DNA from: Clostridia bacterium
GTDB taxonomy: Bacteria; Bacillota; Clostridia; Christensenellales; Borkfalkiaceae
DNA: 64,000 bases
Direction: 5' to 3'
NCBI GenBank assembly: GCA_017457225.1
Contig: JAFTHW010000013.1
Location: forward strand, 62,001-126,000
Position 1 is the stretch's first letter; every line of letters begins with the position of its first letter. A program made the translations under genes and the position numbers. Positions 35,128 to 43,070 of the stretch are shown here, in pieces. The notes under the pieces were generated by a model that did not search any database, was not told the origin of the DNA, and worked only from the letters and a program-made list of their open reading frames with translations.

Positions 35128-35850
35128 TTAAGAAGTAGCGGTAAGATCGCCAGCCGCCCAAGTATCGGGATCGAACGACGGAATCTGCGTCGCGTTCATA
35201 TTGCTTCTACTCTCCTCGTACCAAGCAGACTTTGCCGAGCCGATCTCGCTGGCAACGGCTTCCCATTGATTGGAAGCGTTTTTCTCCACTCTCGTACGGT
35301 AAATGGGATAGATATACTCCCCGATCGGCGTCGTCGGTTTTCCTTCCTTGGTGTTCGTACCCCAGAGCCAATGAATCGCGCCCTTTTCACCCAAATCCAC
35401 GTCCGTCGTGAAAATGTAATAGTAATCGGTCGTACCGTCGTTATTTTCGTCCACCCATTGAATCAGGAAAGATAAGTTTTTCGTACCGGCTTGGAAAAGC
35501 TCCTCCAAATCGTCCCCTTGCGTGATCGCCATACTCCCCAGCGTATCTCTCCCCCAACGGCTATCACGGGTTGAAATCTGTTGATTGAGATAGGAATTTG
35601 ATGTATTCAAGCCCTTGTTCACGCCGTTGACCAACGCTTCCACCAAAAGCGTATGATCGTTCTCGTTCTCCGTATCGTCGGGCAAAACGACTTCGGGTTT
35701 CCATTCGCCCATAGTCATACCGACGTCGGCGGTTTGCATTTCGGGCGGCTCGCTGGCGTACTCCCAAGTCGCGTACACGCCCGTTATAGAAAGTATAGTC
35801 GTCACGGCGCAAATCGCGCATAACGTTCTTCTCGTCAGTTTGCCGCGCAT
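35128..35850 (-). CDS. secreted protein with SipW-dependent-type signal peptide (240 aa)
   Basis: Predicted secreted or matrix protein. The N-terminal signal segment ends in GVYATWEYA (24-32), nearly identical to GGVYATWSYA in the first gene of this module. This fits the SipW-dependent signal type seen in TasA/camelysin-like proteins, where a hydrophobic core runs into a small-residue and aromatic motif. The rest is polar and acidic, with NDGTTDYYYIFTTDVDL, WLWGTN and many Asn/Thr residues; no catalytic motif is recognised. It lies 17 bp after the signal peptidase gene, behind a GGGAGG ribosome site, and ends at a good terminator. Function unknown; a spore-coat, matrix or fibre component is the most natural guess from family context. 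Confidence 0.7.
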   Translation of the reverse strand: MRGKLTRRTLCAICAVTTILSITGVYATWEYASEPPEMQTADVGMTMGEWKPEVVLPDDTENENDHTLLVEALVNGVNKGLNTSNSYLNQQISTRDSRWGRDTLGSMAITQGDDLEELFQAGTKNLSFLIQWVDENNDGTTDYYYIFTTDVDLGEKGAIHWLWGTNTKEGKPTTPIGEYIYPIYRTRVEKNASNQWEAVASEIGSAKSAWYEESRSNMNATQIPSFDPDTWAAGDLTATS

Positions 35851-35867
35851 ACGCCGTTCCTCCCTCT

Positions 35868-36917
35868 TTATTTCTTTTTGAGCGGTTTCCGCCCTTGTTC
35901 TTCGGCTTTTTCGCCTTTCAATTGCTCACGGAGCAACGTCGCCTCTTCTCCGAGTTTGCCCTCCGCGGACAAGTACTTGACCACGCGCGAACTTCTGGAA
36001 ATAGGCGCGGAAGATATATTCCGATGCACGACGATCCAGCTCGGCGTTTCCGTCGACAGTTCGACGGGTTGCTCTTTTCTTTCCTCTACGGGAACGACGG
36101 TAAGATTCTTCGCCGCCACGGGCGTTTCTTTCCTTTCGTTCCAACCGAAAAGCAGCGCAAGTCTTGCCAATTTTTCCTTTTCGATCTTTTTCTCCACCGC
36201 AGGCATTGCGAATACGCCGAACACCGTCAAAAGTATACACAAATATCCCGCAGGCGATTGCAGGAACGTGACGAGCGAGCCCAAGAAAGGCACGTGTTTT
36301 CCACGGTAAATCGCTTTCATTTGTTCGTAGCGTACGGGAAAACGGTCGGGCGTTTCCACAGCGTCCCCTTGCAAACGGAAAAACCGCTCGTTCGGATGCG
36401 CGGCGTTCGGCTCTTCGATCTCTACGATACGGTGTACGAGCAGTACGTCGTCCACTTCGTAAACCACGACGTCGTACAACTCTAACTCCATTTCGTCGGG
36501 GAGTTTATGCGTCACAATAATATCGAACGCGTCGAACTGATTGTCCAGCCCGTTTTCGTACAAGTATTTGTTCTCTTTGTGCTTTTCCGCCATAGAGCCC
36601 GTATAGACGACGCGAAGGGACGGAATGTCCGTCGTCGTTTTTTCGCTGATGTTTACGTATAACGAAAAGGCGAAGAACGTGCACAGCGCAACAAAAAACA
36701 CACCCGAAAAGATTTTTTCAAAAATCCCCGAGCCTTTTTTGCCTTGCTTCTTCTGCTCTTCTTTCCATTCGGCTATAATTTTTTCGTCTTCCAAACCGCC
36801 TCGGATCATTCGGATGAGTTGCTTGACGATCAGCGTCACCATCACGCTGAACAATGCTGTCAACGCCACGAACACGATCAAACACAGCAGGAAAACGTAT
36901 ATCTCGTAACCTTGCAT
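35868..36917 (-). CDS. signal peptidase I, SipW/ER type (S26B), with N-terminal helix
   Basis: 349-residue membrane protease that removes signal peptides outside the cytoplasm. One transmembrane helix is at about 8-34, a lysine-rich linker at 50-70 and a second helix at about 71-91. The S26B catalytic pattern follows: Ser108 in VVYTGSMAEKH, His162 in LLVHRIVEI (His where bacterial-type enzymes have Lys) and Asp185 in RLQGDA, then TPDRFPV. A third helix lies near 208-228, followed by a long basic tail. The Ser-His-Asp pattern marks the SipW/archaeal/ER branch. It lies between two genes whose products share a GVYATWxYA signal motif, its likely substrates. The acidic/basic tail of about 100 residues is longer than in typical SipW. 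Confidence 0.85.
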   Translation of the reverse strand: MQGYEIYVFLLCLIVFVALTALFSVMVTLIVKQLIRMIRGGLEDEKIIAEWKEEQKKQGKKGSGIFEKIFSGVFFVALCTFFAFSLYVNISEKTTTDIPSLRVVYTGSMAEKHKENKYLYENGLDNQFDAFDIIVTHKLPDEMELELYDVVVYEVDDVLLVHRIVEIEEPNAAHPNERFFRLQGDAVETPDRFPVRYEQMKAIYRGKHVPFLGSLVTFLQSPAGYLCILLTVFGVFAMPAVEKKIEKEKLARLALLFGWNERKETPVAAKNLTVVPVEERKEQPVELSTETPSWIVVHRNISSAPISRSSRVVKYLSAEGKLGEEATLLREQLKGEKAEEQGRKPLKKK

Positions 36918-36944
36918 AACGCCGCCCTATGAAAACGCAAAAGA

Positions 36945-36974
36945 CTTTATCCCATACCGCAATATGGGATAAAG
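36945..36974. terminator. intercistronic hairpin in the SipW module
   Basis: A 12-bp perfect stem (36945-36956 with 36963-36974, 6-nt loop) between the first secreted-protein gene and the signal peptidase gene. The T tract on the minus strand is weak (GTCTTTTGCG), so it probably acts as a partial terminator or 3' stabiliser, giving more of the upstream product than of the peptidase. A T-rich tail exists on the plus strand. Confidence 0.5.
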
Positions 36975-37017
36975 CACTTTTTGTTTTATGTAATGATTCT
37001 TTTTATGGTTTTAAAAC

Positions 37018-37698
37018 TTAAGCGATAGCTTCTACTGCGTAGAAATGAAGATGCCCGTATCCCAAAGCCGTTTCATACGCAAGATATTTATCATGAATAT
37101 TCAACGTAATTTCGTTCAACAAAAGTTTAGCCATAACGGTCTCGATGCTTACCTTAAACGAGAAAGAACCGTCTGCATTTTTCTGCATTGCGGTATACTC
37201 CGTACCCGAAGCAGCCGTAGCGGCGTTATATTTCGCCATCGTGGTCGGATCCGTATCTATGTTCTCAAAAATTTGCTTCGTTTCGGTATCATAGTTATAT
37301 ACCCAATCTTTGTAATCCGTAACGCCGTCCGAATTCGTGTCGACAACAGCAGATTCAAACGAATATCCTACGTACCAATTGATCGCGATACCGTTGGTTT
37401 GAACCGCATCGTCTGCGATGTCGCTAGGCGCGAACGTAACAGTGAAGTAACCGCTCGCATCCGCAGTCTCCAATTCCGTAACGTGTCCGCCCTTGTCGTC
37501 TACCTTCAATCCTACGTTCGTACCCACAACACTGATAGTACCTTTTGCCGTACTCGAATCAACGCCGGTCAAGGTCAAAGCCATATTACCGCTCGCCGGA
37601 GTGGTAATCTCATTCTGTGCATACGACCAAGTAGCGTATACGCCGCCGATCGTTACGCAAAGCGCTGCTGCCATCAAAAGACTCATTTTCTTCTTCAT
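37018..37698 (-). CDS. secreted protein with SipW-dependent-type signal peptide (226 aa)
   Basis: Predicted secreted protein and first gene of the module. The signal segment (MKKK, hydrophobic core 6-17) ends in GGVYATWSYA (18-27), matching the other secreted protein. The mature part is beta-rich in appearance and rich in Thr, Asp and Ala, with MALTLTGVDSSTAKGTISV, DASGYFTVTFAPSDI, DTNSDGVTDYKDWVYNYD (an EF-hand-like Asp-rich stretch) and LNEITLNIHDKYLAYE. No enzymatic motif is seen. TasA/camelysin-type proteins have comparable size and export; homology beyond the signal is not evident by eye. It has a consensus sigma-A promoter with a hairpin at the start of the leader, so expression need not be limited to sporulation. 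Confidence 0.7.
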   Translation of the reverse strand: MKKKMSLLMAAALCVTIGGVYATWSYAQNEITTPASGNMALTLTGVDSSTAKGTISVVGTNVGLKVDDKGGHVTELETADASGYFTVTFAPSDIADDAVQTNGIAINWYVGYSFESAVVDTNSDGVTDYKDWVYNYDTETKQIFENIDTDPTTMAKYNAATAASGTEYTAMQKNADGSFSFKVSIETVMAKLLLNEITLNIHDKYLAYETALGYGHLHFYAVEAIA

Positions 37699-37739
37699 GA
37701 TTTCTTCTCCTTTTTATCTCAAGATAAATTTTGACATTT

Positions 37740-37760
37740 TTAAGAGTAACACTCTCTTAA
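37740..37760. promoter_or_regulatory. inverted repeat just downstream of the SipW-module promoter
   Basis: TTAAGAG and CTCTTAA arms around AACAC, with a two-base offset, immediately downstream of the -10 element. Its position over the transcript start suits a repressor operator or a 5' mRNA hairpin. No regulator is identified. Confidence 0.35.
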
Positions 37761-37764
37761 CGAA

Positions 37765-37793
37765 ATTATACCACCGCCCCAAAACTTTGTCAA
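37765..37793 (-). promoter_or_regulatory. promoter of the SipW module (sigma-A type)
   Basis: Minus-strand perfect TTGACA (37788-37793), 17-bp spacer ending TGG, and perfect TATAAT (37765-37770). It lies between sigE and the first secreted-protein gene, so the module can be transcribed independently of spoIIGA-sigE. Confidence 0.85.
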
Positions 37794-37842
37794 GTGTTTT
37801 TCAATGCTTTTGATTTAAGAATTTATAATTTTTATAATCGTA

Positions 37843-38568
37843 TTAATTCATTTTTGCGATTTCCTTTTTCAAGCGCAATATGATTTTTTTCTCCAATCGG
37901 GATATGTAGCTTTGGGAGATCCCCAAAAGTTCCGCCACGTCCTTTTGCGTCATCTCCTCGCCACCGCCCAATCCAAAGCGCAAAAACATAATTTTCCGCT
38001 CCCGTTCGGAGAGTTTTTTCAAGGCTTCTTTGAGTTGCTCTTTTTCGGCGTTGGACTCGATATCTCCGTACACGCTATCCGCGGACGTGCCCAAAACGTC
38101 GGACAAAAGCAACTCGTTCCCCTCAAAATCGGTATTCAAAGGCTCGTCGAAAGAAATCTCGCTTTTGAGCCTTGCACTGCGACGCAGATACATCAAAATT
38201 TCATTTTCGATGCAACGCGAAGCGTACGTCGCCAATTTGATATTTTTGTCGATTTTAAACGAATTGATAGCTTTAATCAGTCCGATCGTGCCGATAGAAA
38301 TGAGATCGTCGTTGTCCACGCCCGTATTGTCGAATTTTTTGGCGATATATACGACCAACCGAAGATTCCGTTGAATGAGCTCCGTTTTTGCCTTTTCGCG
38401 TTCGGATTCCTCCTCCGCTTTCAACAGCGCGAGCATTTTCCCCTCTTCTTCAGGCGAGAGGGGCAAGGGCAACGCTTCGCCGTTGCCGCAAACGTAATCC
38501 ACGACGTTGATCCCCTCAAATGAGCGGAATTTTTGCAAAATTCGACGCAATAATTCAAAAACTTTCAT
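37843..38568 (-). CDS. sigE: pro-sigma-E sporulation sigma factor
   Basis: Early mother-cell sigma factor, made as an inactive membrane-associated precursor and activated by SpoIIGA cleavage. The 241 residues start with a basic/hydrophobic pro-sequence (about 1-25, ending [17 protein letters not shown]; cleavage by analogy near Tyr25), followed by region 2 [18 protein letters not shown] and [37 protein letters not shown], and region 4 [21 protein letters not shown]. The match to Bacillus SigE is strong through region 2. The start overlaps the spoIIGA end by 14 bp, so the protease and its substrate are translationally coupled. Confidence 0.96.
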   Translation of the reverse strand: MKVFELLRRILQKFRSFEGINVVDYVCGNGEALPLPLSPEEEGKMLALLKAEEESEREKAKTELIQRNLRLVVYIAKKFDNTGVDNDDLISIGTIGLIKAINSFKIDKNIKLATYASRCIENEILMYLRRSARLKSEISFDEPLNTDFEGNELLLSDVLGTSADSVYGDIESNAEKEQLKEALKKLSERERKIMFLRFGLGGGEEMTQKDVAELLGISQSYISRLEKKIILRLKKEIAKMN

Positions 38569-39394
38569 TGTTTTCTCCTCGATTCCCCTCTACGTCTTGC
38601 AGAATTCGGGAACTTAAAATCATTTTATACTCTCTTGATATCATATTGGACGAGGGCGCAAAATATGCTTCCCGTTTTACGATTCGTCTTTTTTCGTCAA
38701 AAATCGACAATTCCCCTTTGTATAAAGGGAGCGTCTTTACGCCGCCGAGCGTGAAAATCGTGATCTCATCTCGTACCTGCCCAACCTCTTTTTCCTTTTG
38801 AAAGTATTCTTCTCCCCATAGCTCATAAGCGAGATCGGGAGATAAAAAGCAAACGGGCAATCCGTTTTTGATGGAAGAATTGCCGCTATCATAGAGGGAC
38901 AAAACGCGTACACTCCTTTGTTTATAAGCGATTTCGCAATCGTACAAAAAATTTTCTTCTCGTCGTTTCCGCCATAATTTTTTGATCAAAAAGCAAATCA
39001 AAAGCGCAAACGGTACGGCTAAAGAAAGCACAAAAACCGCTTTTACGCGCTCTTCACCCGGCAAAAAGAGCGCGTAGAGAACTCCTCCGAAGCAAAAGGA
39101 GAACGCAAAGAAAAATATGCAACTCAACGCATACCTGCCCCATTCTTTTTTTGTTTTTAAGCGCGGATATGCCGCCAAGCAAAGAAAAAAGCCGACGGCA
39201 ATTTTCAACAAAAAACCCCAAAAATCGGGCAAATACAACAGGGGATAGACGAGAGCAAATCCCGCGCCGAAAAGCGCAGAAAACGCAATCTTTTTAAGGC
39301 GAATTTGCGCCTTTGCAGCGCGGAGCGACAGCCACAAAAGCAGTCCGTCCAAAAGATAATTCTCCAAAAACGCGTACTCGATATAAATCTCCAT
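38555..39394 (-). CDS. spoIIGA: sigma-E processing peptidase SpoIIGA
   Basis: Membrane aspartic protease that activates pro-sigma-E at the sporulation septum. The N-terminal half of the 279 residues has five hydrophobic segments (about 7-25, 36-55, 58-78, 88-110, 118-137). The C-terminal soluble domain carries the catalytic motif YDSGN (Asp169), equivalent to the D-T/S-G of retroviral-type aspartic proteases, which act as dimers. The start [20 protein letters not shown] fits the family (x-Y-x-D-x-x-F/L-N pattern). A TATAAT -10 lies about 40 bp upstream without a clear -35, as expected if an activator such as Spo0A is needed; this is inference. Confidence 0.93.
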   Translation of the reverse strand: MEIYIEYAFLENYLLDGLLLWLSLRAAKAQIRLKKIAFSALFGAGFALVYPLLYLPDFWGFLLKIAVGFFLCLAAYPRLKTKKEWGRYALSCIFFFAFSFCFGGVLYALFLPGEERVKAVFVLSLAVPFALLICFLIKKLWRKRREENFLYDCEIAYKQRSVRVLSLYDSGNSSIKNGLPVCFLSPDLAYELWGEEYFQKEKEVGQVRDEITIFTLGGVKTLPLYKGELSIFDEKRRIVKREAYFAPSSNMISREYKMILSSRILQDVEGNRGENNESF

Positions 39395-39434
39395 AACGAT
39401 TGCCCAAAGCCTTATGTTTTAAGGGATTGAGGCT

Positions 39435-39440
39435 ATTATA
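39435..39440 (-). promoter_or_regulatory. -10 element of the spoIIGA-sigE promoter
   Basis: TATAAT on the minus strand, 40 bp before the spoIIGA start. No TTGACA-like hexamer is found 16-18 bp upstream, unlike almost every other promoter in the window. spoIIG promoters in other spore formers are Spo0A-activated and also have an off-consensus -35. Confidence 0.45.
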
Positions 39441-39465
39441 CAATACGTAGCGACACAAAATAAAA

Positions 39466-39524
39466 ACGCCTTTTGTAAAATCGGCGTTTTTTTTGTCGGA
39501 ATCCCTTTTGATAAAAGGGATTCC
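39466..39524. terminator. tandem hairpins between yraN terminator and spoIIGA
   Basis: Two hairpins: AACGCC/GGCGTT with T tracts on both strands (about 39466-39490) and a perfect 12-bp stem GGAATCCCTTTT/AAAAGGGATTCC with a 3-nt loop (39498-39524). With the yraN terminator they form three stacked stem-loops that insulate spoIIGA from the long housekeeping transcript. Confidence 0.55.
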
Positions 39525-39536
39525 GCGCGTTAGCAA

Positions 39537-39570
39537 AAAAAGAGCGAAAATGCTAAATTTCGCTCTTTTT
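39537..39570 (-). terminator. terminator of the asnS-to-yraN transcript
   Basis: A 13-bp perfect stem (39537-39549 with 39558-39570), followed on the minus strand by a run of T. The yraN stop codon (39569-39571) lies within the first bases of the stem. Confidence 0.88.
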
Positions 39571-39928
39571 AAAATGCGTATTTGATATACTCGATTGTTC
39601 CGTCGGCGTCCACCTCCGCGACGTCGAATCGCGCGTTCGGTTCTTCCCCCGTTTGCAACCAATAAAATTTTGCAATCTGTTTGTATCGGTTTTGTTTCGT
39701 TTCCACGACCGCTTCGCGCGGCGTTCCGTACTTATCCGAAGAACGGGTTTTAACCTCGATGAACGCCACCTCGTCTTGATCCTGCGCGATAATATCCGCC
39801 TCTCCAAACGGCGTGCGGAAATTCGTTTCCAAAATCCGAAGTCCTTGTTTTTTGAGATACGCCACGACGAGGCGTTCGCCTTTTTTGCCTAAAACTTTTT
39901 TGTGAACGTCCTGCGGTGAATGGGACAT
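39569..39928 (-). CDS. yraN: YraN/UPF0102-family endonuclease-like protein
   Basis: 119-residue protein with a restriction-endonuclease-like fold of the UPF0102 family. It has GKKGERLVVAYLKKQGLRILETNFRTPFGEADIIAQD, where Glu and the G-E-x-D metal-site motif are seen, followed by VAFIEVKTR with the catalytic E-V-K and a conserved YGTPREAV. Length is the family norm. Its biochemical role is not firmly established; DNA processing is suspected from the fold. The start overlaps the end of rnhB by 40 bp, a common pairing in Firmicutes. It is the last gene of the long housekeeping operon. Confidence 0.88.
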   Translation of the reverse strand: MSHSPQDVHKKVLGKKGERLVVAYLKKQGLRILETNFRTPFGEADIIAQDQDEVAFIEVKTRSSDKYGTPREAVVETKQNRYKQIAKFYWLQTGEEPNARFDVAEVDADGTIEYIKYAF

Positions 39929-40509
39929 AATCCGTACTCCTTAATCGCCTGTATGTGCGCCGCCGTGCCGTAGCCCTTGTTCTTTTCAAAACCGTACTGC
40001 GGATAGTCTTTTGCATACTCGTCCATCAAGTGATCCCTATGCACTTTCGCCACAATACTCGCCGCGCCGATGGAATAGGACAGCGCGTCGCCGTGGATCA
40101 CGCTCGTTTGCGGAAAGGGAATATCGATCGTCATATTGCCGTCCGTCAATACGACGTCGGGGGAAATCGATAGACTCTCGATCGCGCGTTTCATTCCCAA
40201 TCTCGTCGCCTCCAAAATATTGATCTCGTCGATCGTCTTTTCGTCGATCTCGATCACCGTATAACAAAGCGCCTTTTCGCGAATTTTTGCCGAAAGCTCT
40301 TCCCGTTTTTTCTCGGAAAGTTTTTTGCTGTCGTCCACGCCGATTACAAGCTCCGATTCCTCCAAGGGCATTACAACCGCCGCGCATACCACGGGACCTG
40401 AAAGCGGACCTCTGCCCACCTCGTCCACGCCTGCGACGTAACGATACCCTTTCGCCAAGAGCGCCCGTTCGTATTGTAATTTTTCTTCCGGGTTCCACAC
40501 TTTTTTCAT
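39889..40509 (-). CDS. rnhB: ribonuclease HII
   Basis: Cytoplasmic endonuclease that cleaves RNA in RNA-DNA hybrids and removes misincorporated ribonucleotides. The 206 residues contain AGVDEVGRGPLSGPVV with the Asp-Glu catalytic pair (about 25-40), VDDSKKLSEKKRE, LTDGNM with the next acidic residue, and YSIGAASIVAKVHRDHLM with the final Asp. The KGYGTAAHI motif is characteristic of RNase HII. Length is typical. It lies 15 bp downstream of rbgA and overlaps yraN. Confidence 0.95.
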   Translation of the reverse strand: MKKVWNPEEKLQYERALLAKGYRYVAGVDEVGRGPLSGPVVCAAVVMPLEESELVIGVDDSKKLSEKKREELSAKIREKALCYTVIEIDEKTIDEINILEATRLGMKRAIESLSISPDVVLTDGNMTIDIPFPQTSVIHGDALSYSIGAASIVAKVHRDHLMDEYAKDYPQYGFEKNKGYGTAAHIQAIKEYGLCPIHRRTFTKKF

Positions 40510-40524
40510 ACGTTTGCTCCGCTT

Positions 40525-41382
40525 TTAAAATTCATAATCCGTATAATCGGACGCAGTTTCCAAACAGATTTTTCCCACTCTGCCCTTTCTGAAATCGTCA
40601 ATAAGCGCTTTTGCGCCGCGTTCGTAATCGAACTCGCCGCCGCGCAGGATAAAGCCTCTGCGCTTACAAAGCGCTTCATACATTCCCAATTTCTCCGAAT
40701 AATCGGTGATCCCGTAACGCTCGGTGAGATTTTGGGGATATTTTTCTGCGAGTTCTCCTAGCAGCTCCAACGCGATGTCGTCCATATCCAAAATGTCGTC
40801 GTTGATACTGCCGATATACGCAAGGTGCTTCGCGTGGTACTGATCGTCGAACGAGGGAGGCATCGTACCCGGCGTATCCAAAAGATCGAACGCGCCGCAA
40901 CGCAACCAACGTACGTCGCGCGTCACGCCTGCTTTATCCCCCGTTTTCGCGCGTTTTTGTCCGCTTAACAGATTCACGATCGTGCTTTTGCCCGTATTGG
41001 GAATCCCTGCAACCATAAAGCGGAAGGTTCGATTGAGTCCTTTCGCCTCCGCCCTCGCGCGTTTTTCTTCCGTGATTGCGTTGAGCTTTTGCGTTAAAAT
41101 ACGCTTTGCCGAAATATTCGTCGCGTCGCATTTTACGCAGTACTTGCCCTTTGATTCAAACAATTTCACGAATCCGTCCAACTTTCCGTCCGAAAGATCG
41201 GCCTTGTTGAATACGTACAAAACGGGTTTCGCACCGAAAATTTTATTCAAATTTTTATTTACCGTCGCGATCGGGGCGCGCGCGTCCAAAACGCAAATGA
41301 CTCCGTCGCATAAGTTGCGCTTCGCTTCCATATCCCGCATCGCCCGAGTCATATGCCCGGGAAACCATTGTATATTCTTCAT
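40525..41382 (-). CDS. rbgA: ribosome biogenesis GTPase (RbgA/YlqF)
   Basis: Circularly permuted GTPase needed for late assembly of the 50S subunit. The 285 residues show the permuted order of GTPase motifs: G4 NKAD (59-62), G1 GIPNTGKST (126-134) and G3 DTPG (169-172). The N-terminal WFPGHM motif is diagnostic for YlqF. Length fits. The usual neighbours rplS and rimM are absent here, and the gene sits 23 bp after trmD. Confidence 0.95.
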   Translation of the reverse strand: MKNIQWFPGHMTRAMRDMEAKRNLCDGVICVLDARAPIATVNKNLNKIFGAKPVLYVFNKADLSDGKLDGFVKLFESKGKYCVKCDATNISAKRILTQKLNAITEEKRARAEAKGLNRTFRFMVAGIPNTGKSTIVNLLSGQKRAKTGDKAGVTRDVRWLRCGAFDLLDTPGTMPPSFDDQYHAKHLAYIGSINDDILDMDDIALELLGELAEKYPQNLTERYGITDYSEKLGMYEALCKRRGFILRGGEFDYERGAKALIDDFRKGRVGKICLETASDYTDYEF

Positions 41383-41405
41383 CTTCTTTTCCTTTCGCTA
41401 AGCCG

Positions 41406-42071
41406 TTATTTTAATAAATCCGGGCGGTTTTTCTTCGTGATCGCAAGCGATTGTTCCCTGCGCCAACGATCGATCTTCGCGTGGTCGCCGCTTCGCAAAA
41501 CCTCGGGTACGGTCAAGCCCTTGTATTCCTGCGGACGGGTGTACTGCGGATATTCTAACAAATTTTCCGAAAAACTCTCGTCTACAAGCGAGGACGTATT
41601 GATGACTCCGTCTACGTAGCGAGAAACGCAATCCGCAACTACCATCGCAGGGAGTTCTCCACCTGTCAAAACGTAATCCCCGATGGAAATTTCCTCGTCG
41701 ATATACAAATCCAAAACACGCTGATCCACGCCCTCGTAATGTCCGCAAAGGAGAATCAAGTGATCGTATTCAAGAAGCTCGAATACCGTTTGCTGTTTGA
41801 AAACTCTGCCCTTGGGGGACATATAGATCCGATGTGCCTTATGCTCGGGGTCGAGCGATTCGATCGCGCTGCCGATGGGTTGAGGCATCATCACCATTCC
41901 CGCGCCGCCACCGAACGGATAGTCGTCGCACTTTAAATGTTTATCCTCGGTGTAATCGCGGATATTCACAACGTTGATCTCTATTTTTCCCGATTTTTGC
42001 GCTCTGCCCAAGATACTCTCGTTCATCGCCGAAAACATTTCGGGAAAGAGGGTTAAGATGTCGATTTTCAT
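41406..42071 (-). CDS. trmD: tRNA (guanine-N1)-methyltransferase
   Basis: SPOUT-class enzyme that methylates G37 of tRNAs with S-adenosylmethionine, preventing frameshifting. The 221 residues include GGGAGMVMMPQP, the knot-forming LLCGHYEGVDQRVLD (about 111-125) and YVLTGGELPAMVVAD, all characteristic of TrmD. The C-terminal domain looks short (family about 230-250), and the sequence ends soon after RREQSLAITKKNRPDLL, which is the usual end motif. It directly follows ftsY (39-bp gap); rpsP and rimM, its standard partners, are missing from this locus. Confidence 0.95.
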   Translation of the reverse strand: MKIDILTLFPEMFSAMNESILGRAQKSGKIEINVVNIRDYTEDKHLKCDDYPFGGGAGMVMMPQPIGSAIESLDPEHKAHRIYMSPKGRVFKQQTVFELLEYDHLILLCGHYEGVDQRVLDLYIDEEISIGDYVLTGGELPAMVVADCVSRYVDGVINTSSLVDESFSENLLEYPQYTRPQEYKGLTVPEVLRSGDHAKIDRWRREQSLAITKKNRPDLLK

Positions 42072-42110
42072 TCCTGTTTGCTCCGTTATCTCATACCTGT
42101 ATGGCTCGTT

Positions 42111-43007
42111 TTACAAAATCGCCTCAACAAATTCCCTCGAATTGAAGAACTCCAAATCGTCGATTTTCTCGCCCACGCCAGCGAATAATACGGGGAGAGA
42201 AAGCTCGGAGGCGAGCGAGAAAATAAAGCCGCCTTTCGCCGTGCCGTCTAACTTCGTCAGAACGATGCCGTCCAATTCCACCGCTTCGTCGAATACGCGC
42301 GCTTGACTCACGGCGTTTTGTCCCGTCGTTGCGTCCAATACGAGCAATTTTAAGAAGTCCGCTTCGGGATATTCGCGGGTGACGACTCGGTCCATTTTCC
42401 TAAGCTCGTTCATCAAATTTTCTTTGACGTGCAATCTGCCTGCCGTATCCACAATGACGACGTCCGTTTTCTTGGCTTTCGCCGACGATACCGCATCGAA
42501 AATGACCGCCGAGGGATCGCTCCCCTCCTCGTGCTTGACGATACGGACTTTCGCCCGATCCGCCCAGACCGCCAACTGTTCACTCGCCGCCGCGCGGAAA
42601 GTGTCCGCCGCCGCGACCGTGACCGTCTTGCCCTGCGAAAGGAAATATTTCGCGAGCTTGCCCACCGTCGTCGTTTTTCCCACGCCGTTGACTCCCACCA
42701 GCATAATCACGCAAGGATATGCGGGAGGCTCGACTTCCGATTCCTCTAAAATATCGATGAGAATGCCGCGCAGAAGCTCGGTTACATAGCTTTCGTCTCT
42801 TAATTTACCCTCGATGGCTTTCGCTTTGACCCGATCGACGACTTCCGCCGCCGTCGTGACCGAAACGTCCGAGGAGATCAAGAGCTCTTCCAGCTCCTCG
42901 TAAAATTCGTTGCCGAGTTTGTTTTTGGAGAACAGCACGCGCAATTTTTCCGAGAGATTGTCTTTTGTCTTTTTCAACGCGCCGAATAATTTTCCGAATA
43001 TACCCAT
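42111..43007 (-). CDS. ftsY: signal recognition particle receptor FtsY
   Basis: Membrane-associated GTPase that receives ribosome-SRP complexes for cotranslational insertion. The 298 residues have an N domain (about 1-90) and a G domain with G1 GVNGVGKTT (105-113), DTFRAAASEQL, VDTAGRLHVKENLM and TKLDGTAKGG. It lacks a long acidic A domain, as in many Firmicutes, so membrane binding would rely on the short amphipathic N-terminus (MGIFGKLFGALKK). The gene follows smc (63-bp gap containing a hairpin). Its partner ffh is not in the window, although it normally lies beside ftsY. Confidence 0.95.
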   Translation of the reverse strand: MGIFGKLFGALKKTKDNLSEKLRVLFSKNKLGNEFYEELEELLISSDVSVTTAAEVVDRVKAKAIEGKLRDESYVTELLRGILIDILEESEVEPPAYPCVIMLVGVNGVGKTTTVGKLAKYFLSQGKTVTVAAADTFRAAASEQLAVWADRAKVRIVKHEEGSDPSAVIFDAVSSAKAKKTDVVIVDTAGRLHVKENLMNELRKMDRVVTREYPEADFLKLLVLDATTGQNAVSQARVFDEAVELDGIVLTKLDGTAKGGFIFSLASELSLPVLFAGVGEKIDDLEFFNSREFVEAIL

Positions 43008-43034
43008 AAAATTTCTTTCCCTTTTCCGTGCAAT

Positions 43035-43058
43035 TTACCCCCTCAAGGGAGGGGGTAA
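43035..43058. promoter_or_regulatory. intercistronic hairpin between smc and ftsY
   Basis: A 10-bp stem, TTACCCCCTC (43035-43044) with GAGGGGGTAA (43049-43058) and a 4-nt loop, without a T tract. It may be an mRNA processing or stability element separating smc from ftsY. Confidence 0.4.
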
Positions 43059-43070
43059 TTCATAATTTGA

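Noticed and set aside
34994..35161. Longer N-terminus for sigG extending the open frame to 35161
   Set aside because: It would overlap the neighbouring secreted-protein gene and its terminator; the ATG at 34993 has a strong ribosome site and the conserved SigG N-terminus.
39492..39500. Spo0A-box-like TTTGTCGGA upstream of spoIIGA
   Set aside because: A single 8-of-9 match overlapping the T tract of a hairpin; without a second box or conservation it cannot be claimed.
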